Shown: positions 1 through 7,549, counted from the first letter of the stretch. The stretch: DNA of 9,926 bases from an uncultured Peptoniphilus sp. (GCA_947254665.1 CAMYEJ010000044.1:1-9926); one strand, 5' to 3'. Notes: generated by a model from the sequence alone, not told the origin. A program made the numbers and translations.

Positions 1-383
1 TCCTTAGTAACAACAACAGAACCGTCTTCTTTTACTTCAATTTCATTGTCAGTTAGATTTAATGATTTGTTTGCTGCTTTTATTGCATCCTTAACTGCTT
101 GCTTTTCAGTGTCAGATAATTGTGCTGGATTTTCCACTTCAACAGCTTGTTGAGGAGGATTAACCATAAGCTTTTTAGTTACAGCTTTATCAGCAGGAAC
201 ATTAGCAGTCTTATTATCCTTAGTAACAACAACAGAACCGTCTTCTTTTACTTCAATTTCATTGTCAGTTAAATTTAATGCTTGATTTGCTGCTTTTATT
301 GCTTCTCTTACTTTACCTTTTTCTTCTGCTGTCAATTGTGCTGGGTTTGCCACTTCAATAGGGTTTTGAGGAGGGTTAACCAT
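1..383 (-). repeat. 216-bp (72-codon) tandem repeat inside the surface-protein gene
   Basis: Two in-frame copies have a period of exactly 216 bp: 168-383 (complete) and 1-167 (cut by the window edge). Bases 1-55 are identical to 217-271, and the MVNPP codons fall at 381-383 and 165-167. The middle of the unit is more diverged (QNPIEVANPAQLTAEEKGK versus QQAVEVENPAQLSDTEKQA). The mix of identical and diverged blocks suggests ongoing exchange between copies. More copies probably follow outside the window. Confidence 0.9.
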
Positions 384-1685
384 AAGCTTTAAAGCTTCTT
401 TTTTCCCTTCAACATTTGTTAATGCATTGATATAATCTTGATTGCTCTTTACATCTTTCGCTTCACTTAAGTCTTTCATTGCATTCAAAGCTTCTTCATA
501 AGCCTTGATGCTTTCTGGTGTCATATTTTTTATATCTTCAGCTTTTTCATCGAGCAGCTTATTGTAAATTTGAGTGAAAAGATATTTAGCTAATTGTTTT
601 GTATCTTGAGCTATGTTAAAATCAGCTCCGCTGATAGGAAGAGCATAAAGTTCAAACTTAGATTGGTAGCTCATACCTAACCTATCTTGATCTGCTATAG
701 AAATTTTTACCTTATATTCTGTTGCTCCTTTAGGTAGTTGGATGTCATTACTAGTAAATGTGCCAACTGTTCCGTTAGGTACTATATTAAAAAGTTTCAT
801 TTTTTCTTCCGCTTGATCTTTGGTCATTCCTGTGACGTTAAATGCACTAACATTTCCATCTTTTGCGGCTTTCACTTCAGCATCGTTATCTGTTGGATAG
901 AATTCTTTTGTATATATATTTTTCCATTCTCTAGTTTCAGTATGAGCAAGAACTTCTACTTTGTATTTGGCTTTTTTACCATCAATATCTCCTGTATAAC
1001 CTATTTTAAATCCAACTTTAACATTTGAACCTGTGGCTGGAGAATAGGCTTTAAAGGTTTTTTCTATACCCTTAAATCCCTTTACATTTCTTGCAATTTC
1101 TTTCCACTCACCTGTATGTTTATATGGAGTGCCATTATAAGCTGGTTCAGTTCTATTAGCACCTGTTACAGCTTTGCCTAATAGGAGAGTATAGTCATTT
1201 GTTTTGTCAAGGACACTTTCTTGTACAAAGGCAGTTTCTGCTCCTCCATCTTTTCCGCCAGCTCTTGTGACATTTATTAATCCTATAGGAAAGAATCCAT
1301 ACTGAGTTTTTTTTGCGATGGCAAATTTACCACCATCAATTGCAGTCCATCCACCAAACTCTGTAATTTCCTTTATTTTTCCAGATTCCACTCCAGACTT
1401 GTCTCCCAAGTCATTCATATTATTATTGACCTTACTATTATTTTCAACTTTTTCTGGTAATTCTTTTAATAAGTTTGAAAGAGTGTTAGAGTCTGCACCT
1501 TCGATTTTGGAGTCATCAAAAGTTTGATTTGCAGATGTATCGTCATCTGCACCTCTAATTCCTCCCATTTGGGTTGCTTCCTTTGCTACTACTACATCCG
1601 TTGTTAAAGGAAAGCAACACGTCGATGCTAACATTGTGAAAGCAAGGGCTATAGTTGAAAAACGAAAATTCTTTTTATTTCTCAT
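1..1685 (-). CDS. Repeat-containing secreted surface protein / putative adhesin, 5' part only (3' end outside window)
   Basis: The frame is open from ATG at 1685 (SD AAGGGAG six bases upstream) to the left edge, 561 whole codons. Residues 1-34 look like a signal peptide: basic MRNKK start, hydrophobic core about 10-27, likely cut after VVVA34. An acidic, Asn/Asp-rich linker (about 45-100) follows. About residues 108-350 form a probable globular beta-rich domain beginning FGGWTAIDGGKFAIA, a type I associate from memory with cell-wall proteins of Gram-positive cocci. Residues about 385-432 are helical and FIVAR-like. From M435 on there are 72-residue repeats (LMVNPP...NPAQL...DNEIEVKEDGSVVVTKD); one full and one partial copy are visible. 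An LPXTG anchor would be expected past the edge but cannot be seen. Likely role is adhesion or matrix binding (inference). It starts 56 bp after etfA on the same strand, with no clear terminator between. Ligand unknown. Confidence 0.85.
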   Translation of the reverse strand, partial: MRNKKNFRFSTIALAFTMLASTCCFPLTTDVVVAKEATQMGGIRGADDDTSANQTFDDSKIEGADSNTLSNLLKELPEKVENNSKVNNNMNDLGDKSGVESGKIKEITEFGGWTAIDGGKFAIAKKTQYGFFPIGLINVTRAGGKDGGAETAFVQESVLDKTNDYTLLLGKAVTGANRTEPAYNGTPYKHTGEWKEIARNVKGFKGIEKTFKAYSPATGSNVKVGFKIGYTGDIDGKKAKYKVEVLAHTETREWKNIYTKEFYPTDNDAEVKAAKDGNVSAFNVTGMTKDQAEEKMKLFNIVPNGTVGTFTSNDIQLPKGATEYKVKISIADQDRLGMSYQSKFELYALPISGADFNIAQDTKQLAKYLFTQIYNKLLDEKAEDIKNMTPESIKAYEEALNAMKDLSEAKDVKSNQDYINALTNVEGKKEALKLMVNPPQNPIEVANPAQLTAEEKGKVREAIKAANQALNLTDNEIEVKEDGSVVVTKDNKTANVPADKAVTKKLMVNPPQQAVEVENPAQLSDTEKQAVKDAIKAANKSLNLTDNEIEVKEDGSVVVTK

Positions 1686-1741
1686 TTGATTCTCCCTTTC
1701 TAGTTTATTTTGTTATTATTTAATCTATTTACATTTTTATT

Positions 1742-2752
1742 TTATTCGATTTCTGCTTTTAGTTTCTTTTCTCTCTTTAGAGCTTCTGTTAGTTTTGGAA
1801 CTACTGCGTTGATGTCGCCTACTACGCCTAGGTCTGCTACGTCAAAGATTGGTGCTCCTTCGTTCTTGTTGATTGCTATTATTAGGTCTGAGTCTTCCAT
1901 TCCTGCTACGTGTTGGATTGCTCCTGAGATTCCTAGTGCGAAGTATACTTCTGGTCTTACTGTCTTACCTGTTTGTCCTACTTGGCGATCTTTGGTTGTC
2001 CAGCCTGCATCTACTACTGCTCTTGATGATGAGATTTCTGCTTCTAGTACTTTTGCTAGGTCTTGTAGGTTTTGGAATCCTTCTGGTCCGCCTATTCCAC
2101 GTCCTGCTGATACTAGGATGGCTGCTTCTGTGATGTCTTTCTTCTTTGATTCAGATTTTACGATGTCTACAATTTTTACGTTCATGTCTTTTGGTTCGAA
2201 GTCTACTTTTTCTTCTATTACTTCGCCTTTTCTACTTGTGTCTGTTTGTAGTGCTTGCATTACGCCTGGTCTTACTGTTGCCATTTGTGGTCTGAAGTCT
2301 TCGCATAGGATGGTTGCCATTAGGTTTCCACCAAATGCTGGTCTTGTCATTAATAGGTTTTTAGATTCTTCGTCTATTTCTAGTCCTGTACAGTCTGCTG
2401 TTAGTCCTGTGTGGATTCTAGCTGCTAGTCTTGGTGCTAGGTCTCTTCCTATTGATGATGCGCCATATAGTGCTATTTCTGGATCGTATTTTTTGATGAT
2501 ATGTGCAATAGCCTTTGCGTATGGTTCTGTCACATATTCTTTTAACATTGGATCTTCTACTACGATTACTTTGTCTGCTCCGTGGTGAATTAGAAGTTCT
2601 GCGTGTTGTTTTACGTTGTCACCAAGAAGCATTGCTACTACTTGTTGGCCTAAATCGTCAGCAAGTTCTCTTGCTTTTCCTAGAAGCTCGATTCCAACCT
2701 TTTGTAGCTGGTTGTCTCTTTGTTCTATAAATACATATACGTCTTTACTCAT
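1742..2752 (-). CDS. etfA: Electron transfer flavoprotein alpha subunit (EtfA1), partner of Bcd
   Basis: 336 residues, full family length, soluble and cytoplasmic. The N-terminal Rossmann-like domain (about 1-180) contacts EtfB. The C-terminal FAD domain (about 205-325) carries all the classical marks: GRGIGG 217-222, SSRAVVDAGW with the flavin-stacking Arg at 244, QVGQTGK 257-263, GISGAIQH 274-281, APIFDVADLGVVGD 300-313. The RPQMATVRPGV stretch (154-164) is also intact. With EtfB it passes electrons between NADH, ferredoxin and Bcd during crotonyl-CoA reduction. Start at 2752 is supported by GAGGTGA three bases upstream, and only 10 nt separate it from the etfB stop, so it is the third gene of the bcd-etfB-etfA unit. 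Stop is TAA. Bifurcation is inferred from the Bcd context, not proven by sequence. Confidence 0.97.
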   Translation of the reverse strand: MSKDVYVFIEQRDNQLQKVGIELLGKARELADDLGQQVVAMLLGDNVKQHAELLIHHGADKVIVVEDPMLKEYVTEPYAKAIAHIIKKYDPEIALYGASSIGRDLAPRLAARIHTGLTADCTGLEIDEESKNLLMTRPAFGGNLMATILCEDFRPQMATVRPGVMQALQTDTSRKGEVIEEKVDFEPKDMNVKIVDIVKSESKKKDITEAAILVSAGRGIGGPEGFQNLQDLAKVLEAEISSSRAVVDAGWTTKDRQVGQTGKTVRPEVYFALGISGAIQHVAGMEDSDLIIAINKNEGAPIFDVADLGVVGDINAVVPKLTEALKREKKLKAEIE

Positions 2753-2762
2753 GATTCACCTC

Positions 2763-3554
2763 TTAGATTATATACTTTTCTTGAAGTTTTGCTACTATTG
2801 CTTGTGCTGCTTCGTCTGCTGATAGATCCTTTAGTAGCTCGCCTTTGCCTTTACCTTGTTTTGGATATGATCTCTTAACTTTTGTTGGTGATCCTTTTAG
2901 TCCAATGTTTGCAAGGTCTAGCTTGTCTTTTATGTCTTCAAGTCCCCAAGTTGTTATTTCTTTTTCATATGCGTCATAGATTCCGCCTACTGACATGTAT
3001 CTTGGTTCTGCTAGTTCTGTTAGTGCGGTTATTAAGCATGGTAGTTTTACTTCTAGTACGTGGTGTCTATCTTCGAATTGTCTCTTAACTGTTAGATGGT
3101 CACCGTTTAGTTCTAGATCTTCTACGTATGATACTTGTGGGATTCCAATGTGTTCTGCAATTTGTGGTCCTACTTGTGCTGTGTCTCCGTCGATTGCTTG
3201 ACGTCCTGTGATGATTAGATCATAGTCTAGGTGTTCTAGTGCTGCTGCGATTGTACATGATGTTGCCCAGGTGTCTGCTCCTCCGAATGCTCTGTCAGTT
3301 ACTAGGATTGCTTTGTCTGCTCCCATTGCTAGGGCTTCTCTAAGTGCTAGTTCTGCTTGTGGAGGTCCCATTGATACTACGGTTACTTCTACATTTTCAT
3401 GTTCGTCTTTTATTCTAAGTGCAGTTTCAAGTCCTGATTTGTCATCTGGGTTTATAATACTAGGAACTCCATCTCTTATTAGAGTGTTGGTAACAGGATC
3501 TAGTCTTACTTCATTTGTGTCCGGTACTTGTTTAATACAAACAACTATTTTCAT
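2763..3554 (-). CDS. etfB: Electron transfer flavoprotein beta subunit (EtfB1), partner of Bcd
   Basis: 263 residues from the second of two adjacent ATGs (3557 and 3554). The second was chosen because it lies 6 nt rather than 3 nt after AGGAGG and gives the usual MKIVVCIKQVPDT start. Family marks include IINPDD 34-39, SMGPPQAE 61-68, GADTWATS 92-99, the nucleotide-binding loop GRQAIDGDTAQVGP 117-130, and the C-terminal arm ANIGLKGSPTKV 215-226. In bifurcating Etf this subunit holds the FAD that receives electrons from NADH; in simple Etf the same site holds AMP. Pairing with bcd favours the bifurcating form (inference). The bcd stop codon TAG overlaps this gene's SD (AAATAGGAGG), giving a 7-10 nt gap and probable translational coupling. 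Confidence 0.97.
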   Translation of the reverse strand: MKIVVCIKQVPDTNEVRLDPVTNTLIRDGVPSIINPDDKSGLETALRIKDEHENVEVTVVSMGPPQAELALREALAMGADKAILVTDRAFGGADTWATSCTIAAALEHLDYDLIITGRQAIDGDTAQVGPQIAEHIGIPQVSYVEDLELNGDHLTVKRQFEDRHHVLEVKLPCLITALTELAEPRYMSVGGIYDAYEKEITTWGLEDIKDKLDLANIGLKGSPTKVKRSYPKQGKGKGELLKDLSADEAAQAIVAKLQEKYII

Positions 3555-3564
3555 CATTTACCTC

Positions 3565-4707
3565 CTATTTAACTCCCATCCAGCCGGATACAACCATTCT
3601 CATTACTTCGGATGTACCTTCGTAGATTTCTGTTATCTTTGCATCTCTCATCATTCTTTCGATAGGATAGTCTTTGGTGTATCCGTATCCGCCGAATAAT
3701 TGTAAGCATCTTCTGGTTACATCGGATGCAGTTTCTGAAGCGAATAATTTAGCCATAGCTGCGTAGTGTGAGTATGGTATTTTGTTTTGCTTAGCGTCTG
3801 CTGCTCTATATACTAGTAGTTGAGCTGCTTCTGCCTTAGTCTTCATATCAGCAAGTTGGAATTGTGTATTTTGGAATTGTGAAATTCTTCTTCCAAATTG
3901 TTTTCTTTCTTTTGTATACTTAATGGTTTCGTCGATTGCTCCTTCTGCGATACCTACAGCTTGTGAAGCGATACCGATTCTACCACCGTCAAGAGTCTTC
4001 ATTGCAAGACCAAATCCTTTACCTTCTCTTCCAAGTAGGTTTTCTTTAGGAACTTTACAGTTTTCAAATATAAGTTCGCAAGTAGATGATGCTCTAATAC
4101 CCATCTTATCTTCAGGTTCTCCAACTCTGAATCCTTCGAATCCACGTTCAACGATGAATGCTGAGATACCTTTAGTTCCTTGGCTCTTGTCAGTCATAGC
4201 TATAATGATAAATATATCTGCGAATCCTGCATTTGTTATGAATATTTTGGTACCATTAAGGATGTAATGATCTCCGTCGAGTACAGCGATTGTTTGTTGT
4301 CCTGCTGCATCTGTACCTGCACCTGGTTCAGTAAGACCGAAAGCTCCGATTTTTTTACCAGATAGTAGGTCTGGAAGATACTTTTTCTTTTGTTCTTCAG
4401 TTCCGTTTTCATAGATTGGTGCAGCACAAAGTGATGTATGAGCTGATACGATTACACCTGTAGTTGCACATTTCTTAGAAAGTTCTTCGATTGCCATAGC
4501 GTAAGCGACATAGTCTGCTCCTTGTCCGCCATATTCCTTTGGGAAAGGAATACCGAAAAATCCGTATTTTGCAAGTTTTTTGATATTTTCGTAAGGTACT
4601 TCTTCTGAAATATCAATGTCAGCTGCTATTGGTTCTACTTCGTTTTCAGCAAAATCTCTATACATTTGTTGTAATAGAAGGTGCTGTTTGTCCAAATTAA
4701 AATCCAT
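3565..4707 (-). CDS. bcd: Short-chain (butyryl-CoA type) acyl-CoA dehydrogenase
   Basis: 380 residues, typical length. It closely follows clostridial Bcd as I remember it: MDFNL start, AHTSLCA 89-95, FAD/substrate signature GAFGLTEPGAGTDA 121-134, MKTLDGGRIGIA 236-247, ERKQFGR 267-273, LFGGYGYTKDYP 337-348, and ITEIYEGTSE 358-367 with the catalytic base Glu363. It reduces crotonyl-CoA to butyryl-CoA in the cytoplasm, with electrons delivered by EtfAB. An in-frame ATG at 4737 exists, but the start at 4707 is preferred: AAGGGGGA lies 5 nt upstream, and the canonical N-terminus begins there. First gene of bcd-etfB-etfA; crt, hbd and thl, adjacent in many clostridia, are not here. Transcribed from the promoter at 4759-4789. 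Confidence 0.96.
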   Translation of the reverse strand: MDFNLDKQHLLLQQMYRDFAENEVEPIAADIDISEEVPYENIKKLAKYGFFGIPFPKEYGGQGADYVAYAMAIEELSKKCATTGVIVSAHTSLCAAPIYENGTEEQKKKYLPDLLSGKKIGAFGLTEPGAGTDAAGQQTIAVLDGDHYILNGTKIFITNAGFADIFIIIAMTDKSQGTKGISAFIVERGFEGFRVGEPEDKMGIRASSTCELIFENCKVPKENLLGREGKGFGLAMKTLDGGRIGIASQAVGIAEGAIDETIKYTKERKQFGRRISQFQNTQFQLADMKTKAEAAQLLVYRAADAKQNKIPYSHYAAMAKLFASETASDVTRRCLQLFGGYGYTKDYPIERMMRDAKITEIYEGTSEVMRMVVSGWMGVK

Positions 4708-4712
4708 TATAG

Positions 4713-4720
4713 TCCCCCTT
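4713..4720 (-). promoter_or_regulatory. Shine-Dalgarno site that fixes the bcd start
   Basis: On the minus strand AAGGGGGA lies five bases before the ATG at 4707. The longer in-frame start at 4737 lacks such a site and would lie only about 15 nt from the expected transcription start. Confidence 0.75.
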
Positions 4721-4737
4721 AATAATTTAAATGTCAA

Positions 4738-4758
4738 TAAAATAACATTGTTAATTTA
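4738..4758. promoter_or_regulatory. Imperfect palindrome over the bcd transcription start (operator candidate)
   Basis: Centred on T4748, the arms TAAATAACA and TGTTAATTTA pair at 9 of 10 positions (mismatch 4742/4754); the inner TAACA-T-TGTTA is perfect. The element starts directly downstream of the -10 box, where a bound repressor would block initiation. It contains one Rex-like half-site (TTGTTAA, 4748-4754), but the second half-site at Rex spacing is missing. The region is very AT-rich, so chance symmetry is possible. Confidence 0.4.
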
Positions 4759-4789
4759 ATTATACCACTAATGTAAAAATTTTTGTAAA
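4759..4789 (-). promoter_or_regulatory. Sigma-A-type promoter for bcd-etfB-etfA
   Basis: On the minus strand a perfect TATAAT (4759-4764) is preceded, after a 19-nt spacer, by TTTACA (4784-4789), one mismatch from TTGACA. The spacer is 2 nt longer than ideal. The predicted start near 4752 gives a leader of about 45 nt before the bcd ATG. Confidence 0.65.
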
Positions 4790-5010
4790 CATTTGCGAAA
4801 AACTATTAACAGAGTAATAGATTATTAGATTTACAAGATAAAACACGCCGCAAGTTTTAGTTGTTTGTATAGGTTTAGATATAATTTTAAATAGTAATCA
4901 AATTATTTTAATTTTGTAAGTAGAATTTGTGCTTTGGTTAGAATTAATACTAAAAATTGGTTTTGAAAAGTTCCTGCGTTAAAAACATCGAAAAGACTTT
5001 ATAAATTTAT
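4790..5010. other. Gene-free AT-rich stretch between bcd promoter and the phosphatase terminator
   Basis: Together with the bcd leader and promoter this belongs to the 303-bp gap 4708-5010. I see no ORF with an SD site, no stable hairpin and no riboswitch-like conserved core here. A TATAAT-like run near 4880 on the plus strand has no good -35 and no gene behind it. Confidence 0.5.
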
Positions 5011-5039
5011 GCAAAACAAAAAGCGTCCTTTGGACGCTT
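5011..5039 (-). terminator. Intrinsic terminator of the membrane protein-rlmL-phosphatase operon
   Basis: Minus-strand reading: AAGCGTCC, loop AAA, GGACGCTT (a perfect 8-bp stem, 5021-5039), then TTTTTGTTTTG. The stem begins inside the TAA stop codon (5038-5040) of the phosphatase gene, so the hairpin starts with no 3' UTR. Confidence 0.92.
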
Positions 5040-6117
5040 ACATAATTTTTAGTAGCACTGCGGTCATATCATCTTTTGGTTCTTTCGCGGTGAAGTGGAC
5101 TATATCTGTCTGTATTTCTTGTAGTTCATCTACATTATGTCTATTTAATATATTTCCAAGCCTTTTTAGTCCATAGGTTTCTCCCAAGGAATTTTTAAGC
5201 TCTGGGATACCGTCTGTTACGAATAGCAGCTTGTCTCCGCAGAAGAGATCCACCACGTTGTCTTCGTAGGTTACGTCTTCAAACATTCTCGAGATTGGTA
5301 GTCCTGCTGTTAGTAGTTCGTAGCTCGTCCTATTTCGCGTGAGGATAGGGCAAGGGTTGTGACCGGCGTTGGAAAATTTAAATGTGTTTTCTTTTCTATT
5401 ATATACTCCATAAAAACAGGTGAAGTAAATGTTTACGTCCAAGTCTATGGAGTTGAATTTCTTTTTGATTTCTTCTAGGGCTGTGGATGGATTTAGAAGT
5501 GCCTTGGTGGTTAGACTTTTGAACATAAAGTTTACAAACATGGTAACCTGGCTGCTTGCGAATCCATGACCAACCGTATCGGAGATATATACTCCCAAGT
5601 TGTCCCTATTTATTTCGAAGACGTTGAACATATCGCCGCTTAGAATATTGGATGGTCTGTAAATGTAATCTATCATAGCTCCGCCGATAAATCCCTTTTC
5701 TGGGAGTAGACCTACTTGAATCTTCTTTGCTTCGTTCATTTCTCTTGCGAGTTCTGTGTTTTTATTTATTATTTCGTTTTGAAGTTTCTTCTCCATGGTG
5801 ATGTTTCGAAACACTTCCACCACCGCCACGATTTCTCCATTGTCAAAGATTGGGGAACATTTCACAGAATAGAAATTGCCTTCTATATATTCTTCTCTTT
5901 GGATAATCTCTCCTGTTCTTAGTGTCCTTTCTGCGACGGAAAGGTTGCAGAAGTATCTTCCATCAGGTTCGCAGGTCATCTCCTTTGCAGATGCACCCAT
6001 TAGCTCTTCCATTGCAGAGTTTACGAAGATTACTTGATTTTTTGAATCCAAAACTCTCACTAGGTCTGCTATTCCATTTAAGATATTTAAATTAATTTTA
6101 GAGCTAAGTTTTTCCAT
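5038..6117 (-). CDS. PAS domain plus SpoIIE/RsbU-type PP2C serine phosphatase
   Basis: 359 residues, no membrane segment. An N-terminal PAS domain (about 8-108; IADLVRVLDSKNQVIFVN, ending EVFRNITMEKK) is joined by a coiled-coil linker (about 109-135) to a PP2C-like phosphatase domain (about 136-359). The metal-site motifs are all present: SGDMF with D162, ISDTVGHG with D180, SNAGHNP 249-255, FVTDGIPE with D302, KDDMT with D349/D350, so the enzyme should be active. Such proteins dephosphorylate anti-anti-sigma (STAS) proteins in partner-switching circuits. The PAS signal is unknown; C49, C57 and C87 lie in it, but no metal or haem site can be claimed. No STAS or anti-sigma gene is in the window. 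Start 6117 follows SD AGGGGG inside the last codons of the upstream methyltransferase gene (2-nt gap). Confidence 0.9.
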   Translation of the reverse strand: MEKLSSKINLNILNGIADLVRVLDSKNQVIFVNSAMEELMGASAKEMTCEPDGRYFCNLSVAERTLRTGEIIQREEYIEGNFYSVKCSPIFDNGEIVAVVEVFRNITMEKKLQNEIINKNTELAREMNEAKKIQVGLLPEKGFIGGAMIDYIYRPSNILSGDMFNVFEINRDNLGVYISDTVGHGFASSQVTMFVNFMFKSLTTKALLNPSTALEEIKKKFNSIDLDVNIYFTCFYGVYNRKENTFKFSNAGHNPCPILTRNRTSYELLTAGLPISRMFEDVTYEDNVVDLFCGDKLLFVTDGIPELKNSLGETYGLKRLGNILNRHNVDELQEIQTDIVHFTAKEPKDDMTAVLLKIM

Positions 6118-6119
6118 AA

Positions 6120-7235
6120 CTACCCCCTAGGTTTAGGCCCTAAGTATTGATAATAGTAGGTTTTGATTCCTCCGTTGTAGAGTTTTCTATTTCTGTCTGC
6201 TTTTTTGCCGAAATTCTTTTCGAAATCTTCGTCTCCTGAGATTGCGTAGACGCTCCAGGTTGGACATGATTTGTGAAGAAGTCCAAGTTCTTTTTCGAGC
6301 TCTTTTACATCTTTTCCGATTCTTATTCCATAAGGCGGGTTTGTGATGATGACACCGTAATCGTCGCCGATTATAAGATCTCTTATGTCTTTTTCAAAGA
6401 AGGTTATATCTTCTTCTAGTCCCAAGAGTTCTGCGTTGTCTTTTGCGATTTCAATTGCACCGCGTTCGATGTCGGAGCCGTAAAGTTTAAGAGTCTTGTC
6501 GTAGTCAATTCTTTCGTAGGCGAGCTTCTTTTCTTCTTTCATGATTTCTTCGTCAAAGAATTTAAATTTTTCAAAATCGAATTTTCTCATAAGTCCCGGT
6601 GCAATATTCTTGCCAATCATTGCAGCTTCTATTAGGATGGTTCCAGAACCGCAGAAAGGATCGTGAAGAATCCTGTCCGGATTCCAAAATGAAAGCATAA
6701 CTAGTGCAGCGGCAATAGTTTCTGAAAGGGGAGCCTTGTAGTTTCTAGCTCTGTATCCTCTCTTGTGAAGTCCATCTCCGGAAGTATCTAGTGTTACGCT
6801 TGCGATATCATCACGAAGAGCAACTTCTAGTTTATATCTTTCTTTTGATTTTTCAAAATAATCTATGTCGTAATACTTTTTCATTACGTCTATAATCGCT
6901 CTTTCTGTGATCCTTTGACAGTCGGAAACAGAAAATAGTTTTGAATTTTTAGAACGACCTTGCACGATAAAGTTGCCGTCGATGGATATATATTCATGCC
7001 AAGGGAATTTCAAAACTCCTTGGTATAGATCTTCAAATGTAGTCGCCTTGAAATTTAAAAGTTCGATCAAAACCCTATCTGCACATCTAAGATTTAGATT
7101 TAGTTTTGCAATATCTCTTAGATCTCCTTCGACGATACATCTTCCGTTTTCAGTAGTTACATCGTAGCCTAGGGCGATGAGTTCTCTCTTTAGAACCGCT
7201 TCTAAGCCAAATGTAGTAGTAGCTATTATTTTCAT
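6120..7235 (-). CDS. rlmL: THUMP-domain RNA methyltransferase, RlmL/YpsC family (23S rRNA guanine-N2 type)
   Basis: 371 residues, the short Firmicute form rather than the about 700-residue E. coli RlmKL fusion. The N-terminal ferredoxin-like and THUMP RNA-binding region spans about 1-155 (IATTTFGLEAVLKREL at 4-19). The class I SAM methyltransferase domain follows: KAPLSETIAAALVM 167-180, SAM-binding DPFCGSGTILIEAAM 192-206, acidic motif GSDIE 253-257, and catalytic NPPYG 299-303, the signature of N2-guanine RNA methylation. By family it modifies 23S rRNA; the exact base is not deducible. The start at 7235 was chosen over 7256 because AAAGGAG precedes it and the protein then starts MKIIATT, as usual. 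The stop TAG at 6120-6122 lies 2 nt before the phosphatase start; the gap to the upstream small gene is also 2 nt. Confidence 0.9.
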   Translation of the reverse strand: MKIIATTTFGLEAVLKRELIALGYDVTTENGRCIVEGDLRDIAKLNLNLRCADRVLIELLNFKATTFEDLYQGVLKFPWHEYISIDGNFIVQGRSKNSKLFSVSDCQRITERAIIDVMKKYYDIDYFEKSKERYKLEVALRDDIASVTLDTSGDGLHKRGYRARNYKAPLSETIAAALVMLSFWNPDRILHDPFCGSGTILIEAAMIGKNIAPGLMRKFDFEKFKFFDEEIMKEEKKLAYERIDYDKTLKLYGSDIERGAIEIAKDNAELLGLEEDITFFEKDIRDLIIGDDYGVIITNPPYGIRIGKDVKELEKELGLLHKSCPTWSVYAISGDEDFEKNFGKKADRNRKLYNGGIKTYYYQYLGPKPRG

Positions 7236-7237
7236 TA

Positions 7238-7549
7238 TTATTTCTCCTTTGCCCATTTAAAAATATAAAGAGCATAGATACCCATGGTTATGATTCCAAA
7301 CAGAATATCATTAGCTACAAATACATCTTTATGCATAAAATATCTAAATGCCATACGGGCAAGTAGGTATATCACAACGATGTAAGAAAATTTATAGAGT
7401 TTTTTAAAACGCATTTCTTTGGTCAGATTTCTATTTTCTTCTCTTAAATCTTCTTTAAATTTTGCTTGGCGCTTCCTAGCGGCAATACGAACCTTTTTTT
7501 CCTTTTGCCATTTTTCTTCTAGGCCATCAAAAAAACTCTTTTTACTCAT
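7238..7549 (-). CDS. Small two-helix membrane protein of unknown function
   Basis: 103 residues. Residues 1-50 are strongly charged and Lys/Arg-rich, probably a helical or coiled cytoplasmic arm. Two hydrophobic segments follow, about 52-70 and 81-98, separated by a short MHKDVFVAND turn and ending KWAKEK, so both ends are probably cytoplasmic. AGAGGTG four bases before ATG 7549 supports the start. It is the first gene of the operon; its last codons contain the SD of rlmL, implying translational coupling. I recognise no family. No convincing promoter is seen upstream on this strand: TAGAAT near 7563-7568 is the best -10, without a good -35. Confidence 0.75.
   Translation of the reverse strand: MSKKSFFDGLEEKWQKEKKVRIAARKRQAKFKEDLREENRNLTKEMRFKKLYKFSYIVVIYLLARMAFRYFMHKDVFVANDILFGIITMGIYALYIFKWAKEK
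7244..7250 (-). promoter_or_regulatory. Shine-Dalgarno site of rlmL inside the upstream gene
   Basis: AAAGGAG on the minus strand overlaps the last codons of the small membrane-protein gene and lies 8 nt before the rlmL ATG at 7235. It decides between the two in-frame starts (7235 and 7256) in favour of the shorter protein. Confidence 0.7.

Noticed and set aside
738..1028. Plus-strand open frame of 96 codons opposite the surface-protein gene
   Set aside because: Phe/Ile-rich antisense shadow without an SD site; the minus-strand frame is continuous with a signal peptide and repeats.
1710..2588. Long plus-strand open frame (292 codons) opposite etfA1
   Set aside because: It lies antisense to a certain etfA gene, has low-complexity Ser/Phe-rich content and no SD site; it is a by-product of the codon bias of the real gene.
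4708..4737. N-terminal extension of bcd from ATG 4737
   Set aside because: The added residues are not part of known Bcd proteins, and the strong SD at 4713-4720 lies inside the extension, next to the 4707 start.
4748..4765. Rex operator in the bcd promoter
   Set aside because: One half-site TTGTTAA is perfect, but the sequence at the position of the second half-site matches poorly.
4784..4797. CcpA cre-like site (TGTAAACATTTGCG) at the bcd -35 box
   Set aside because: Three mismatches at conserved positions, including the central CG, in AT-rich DNA; not strong enough to call.
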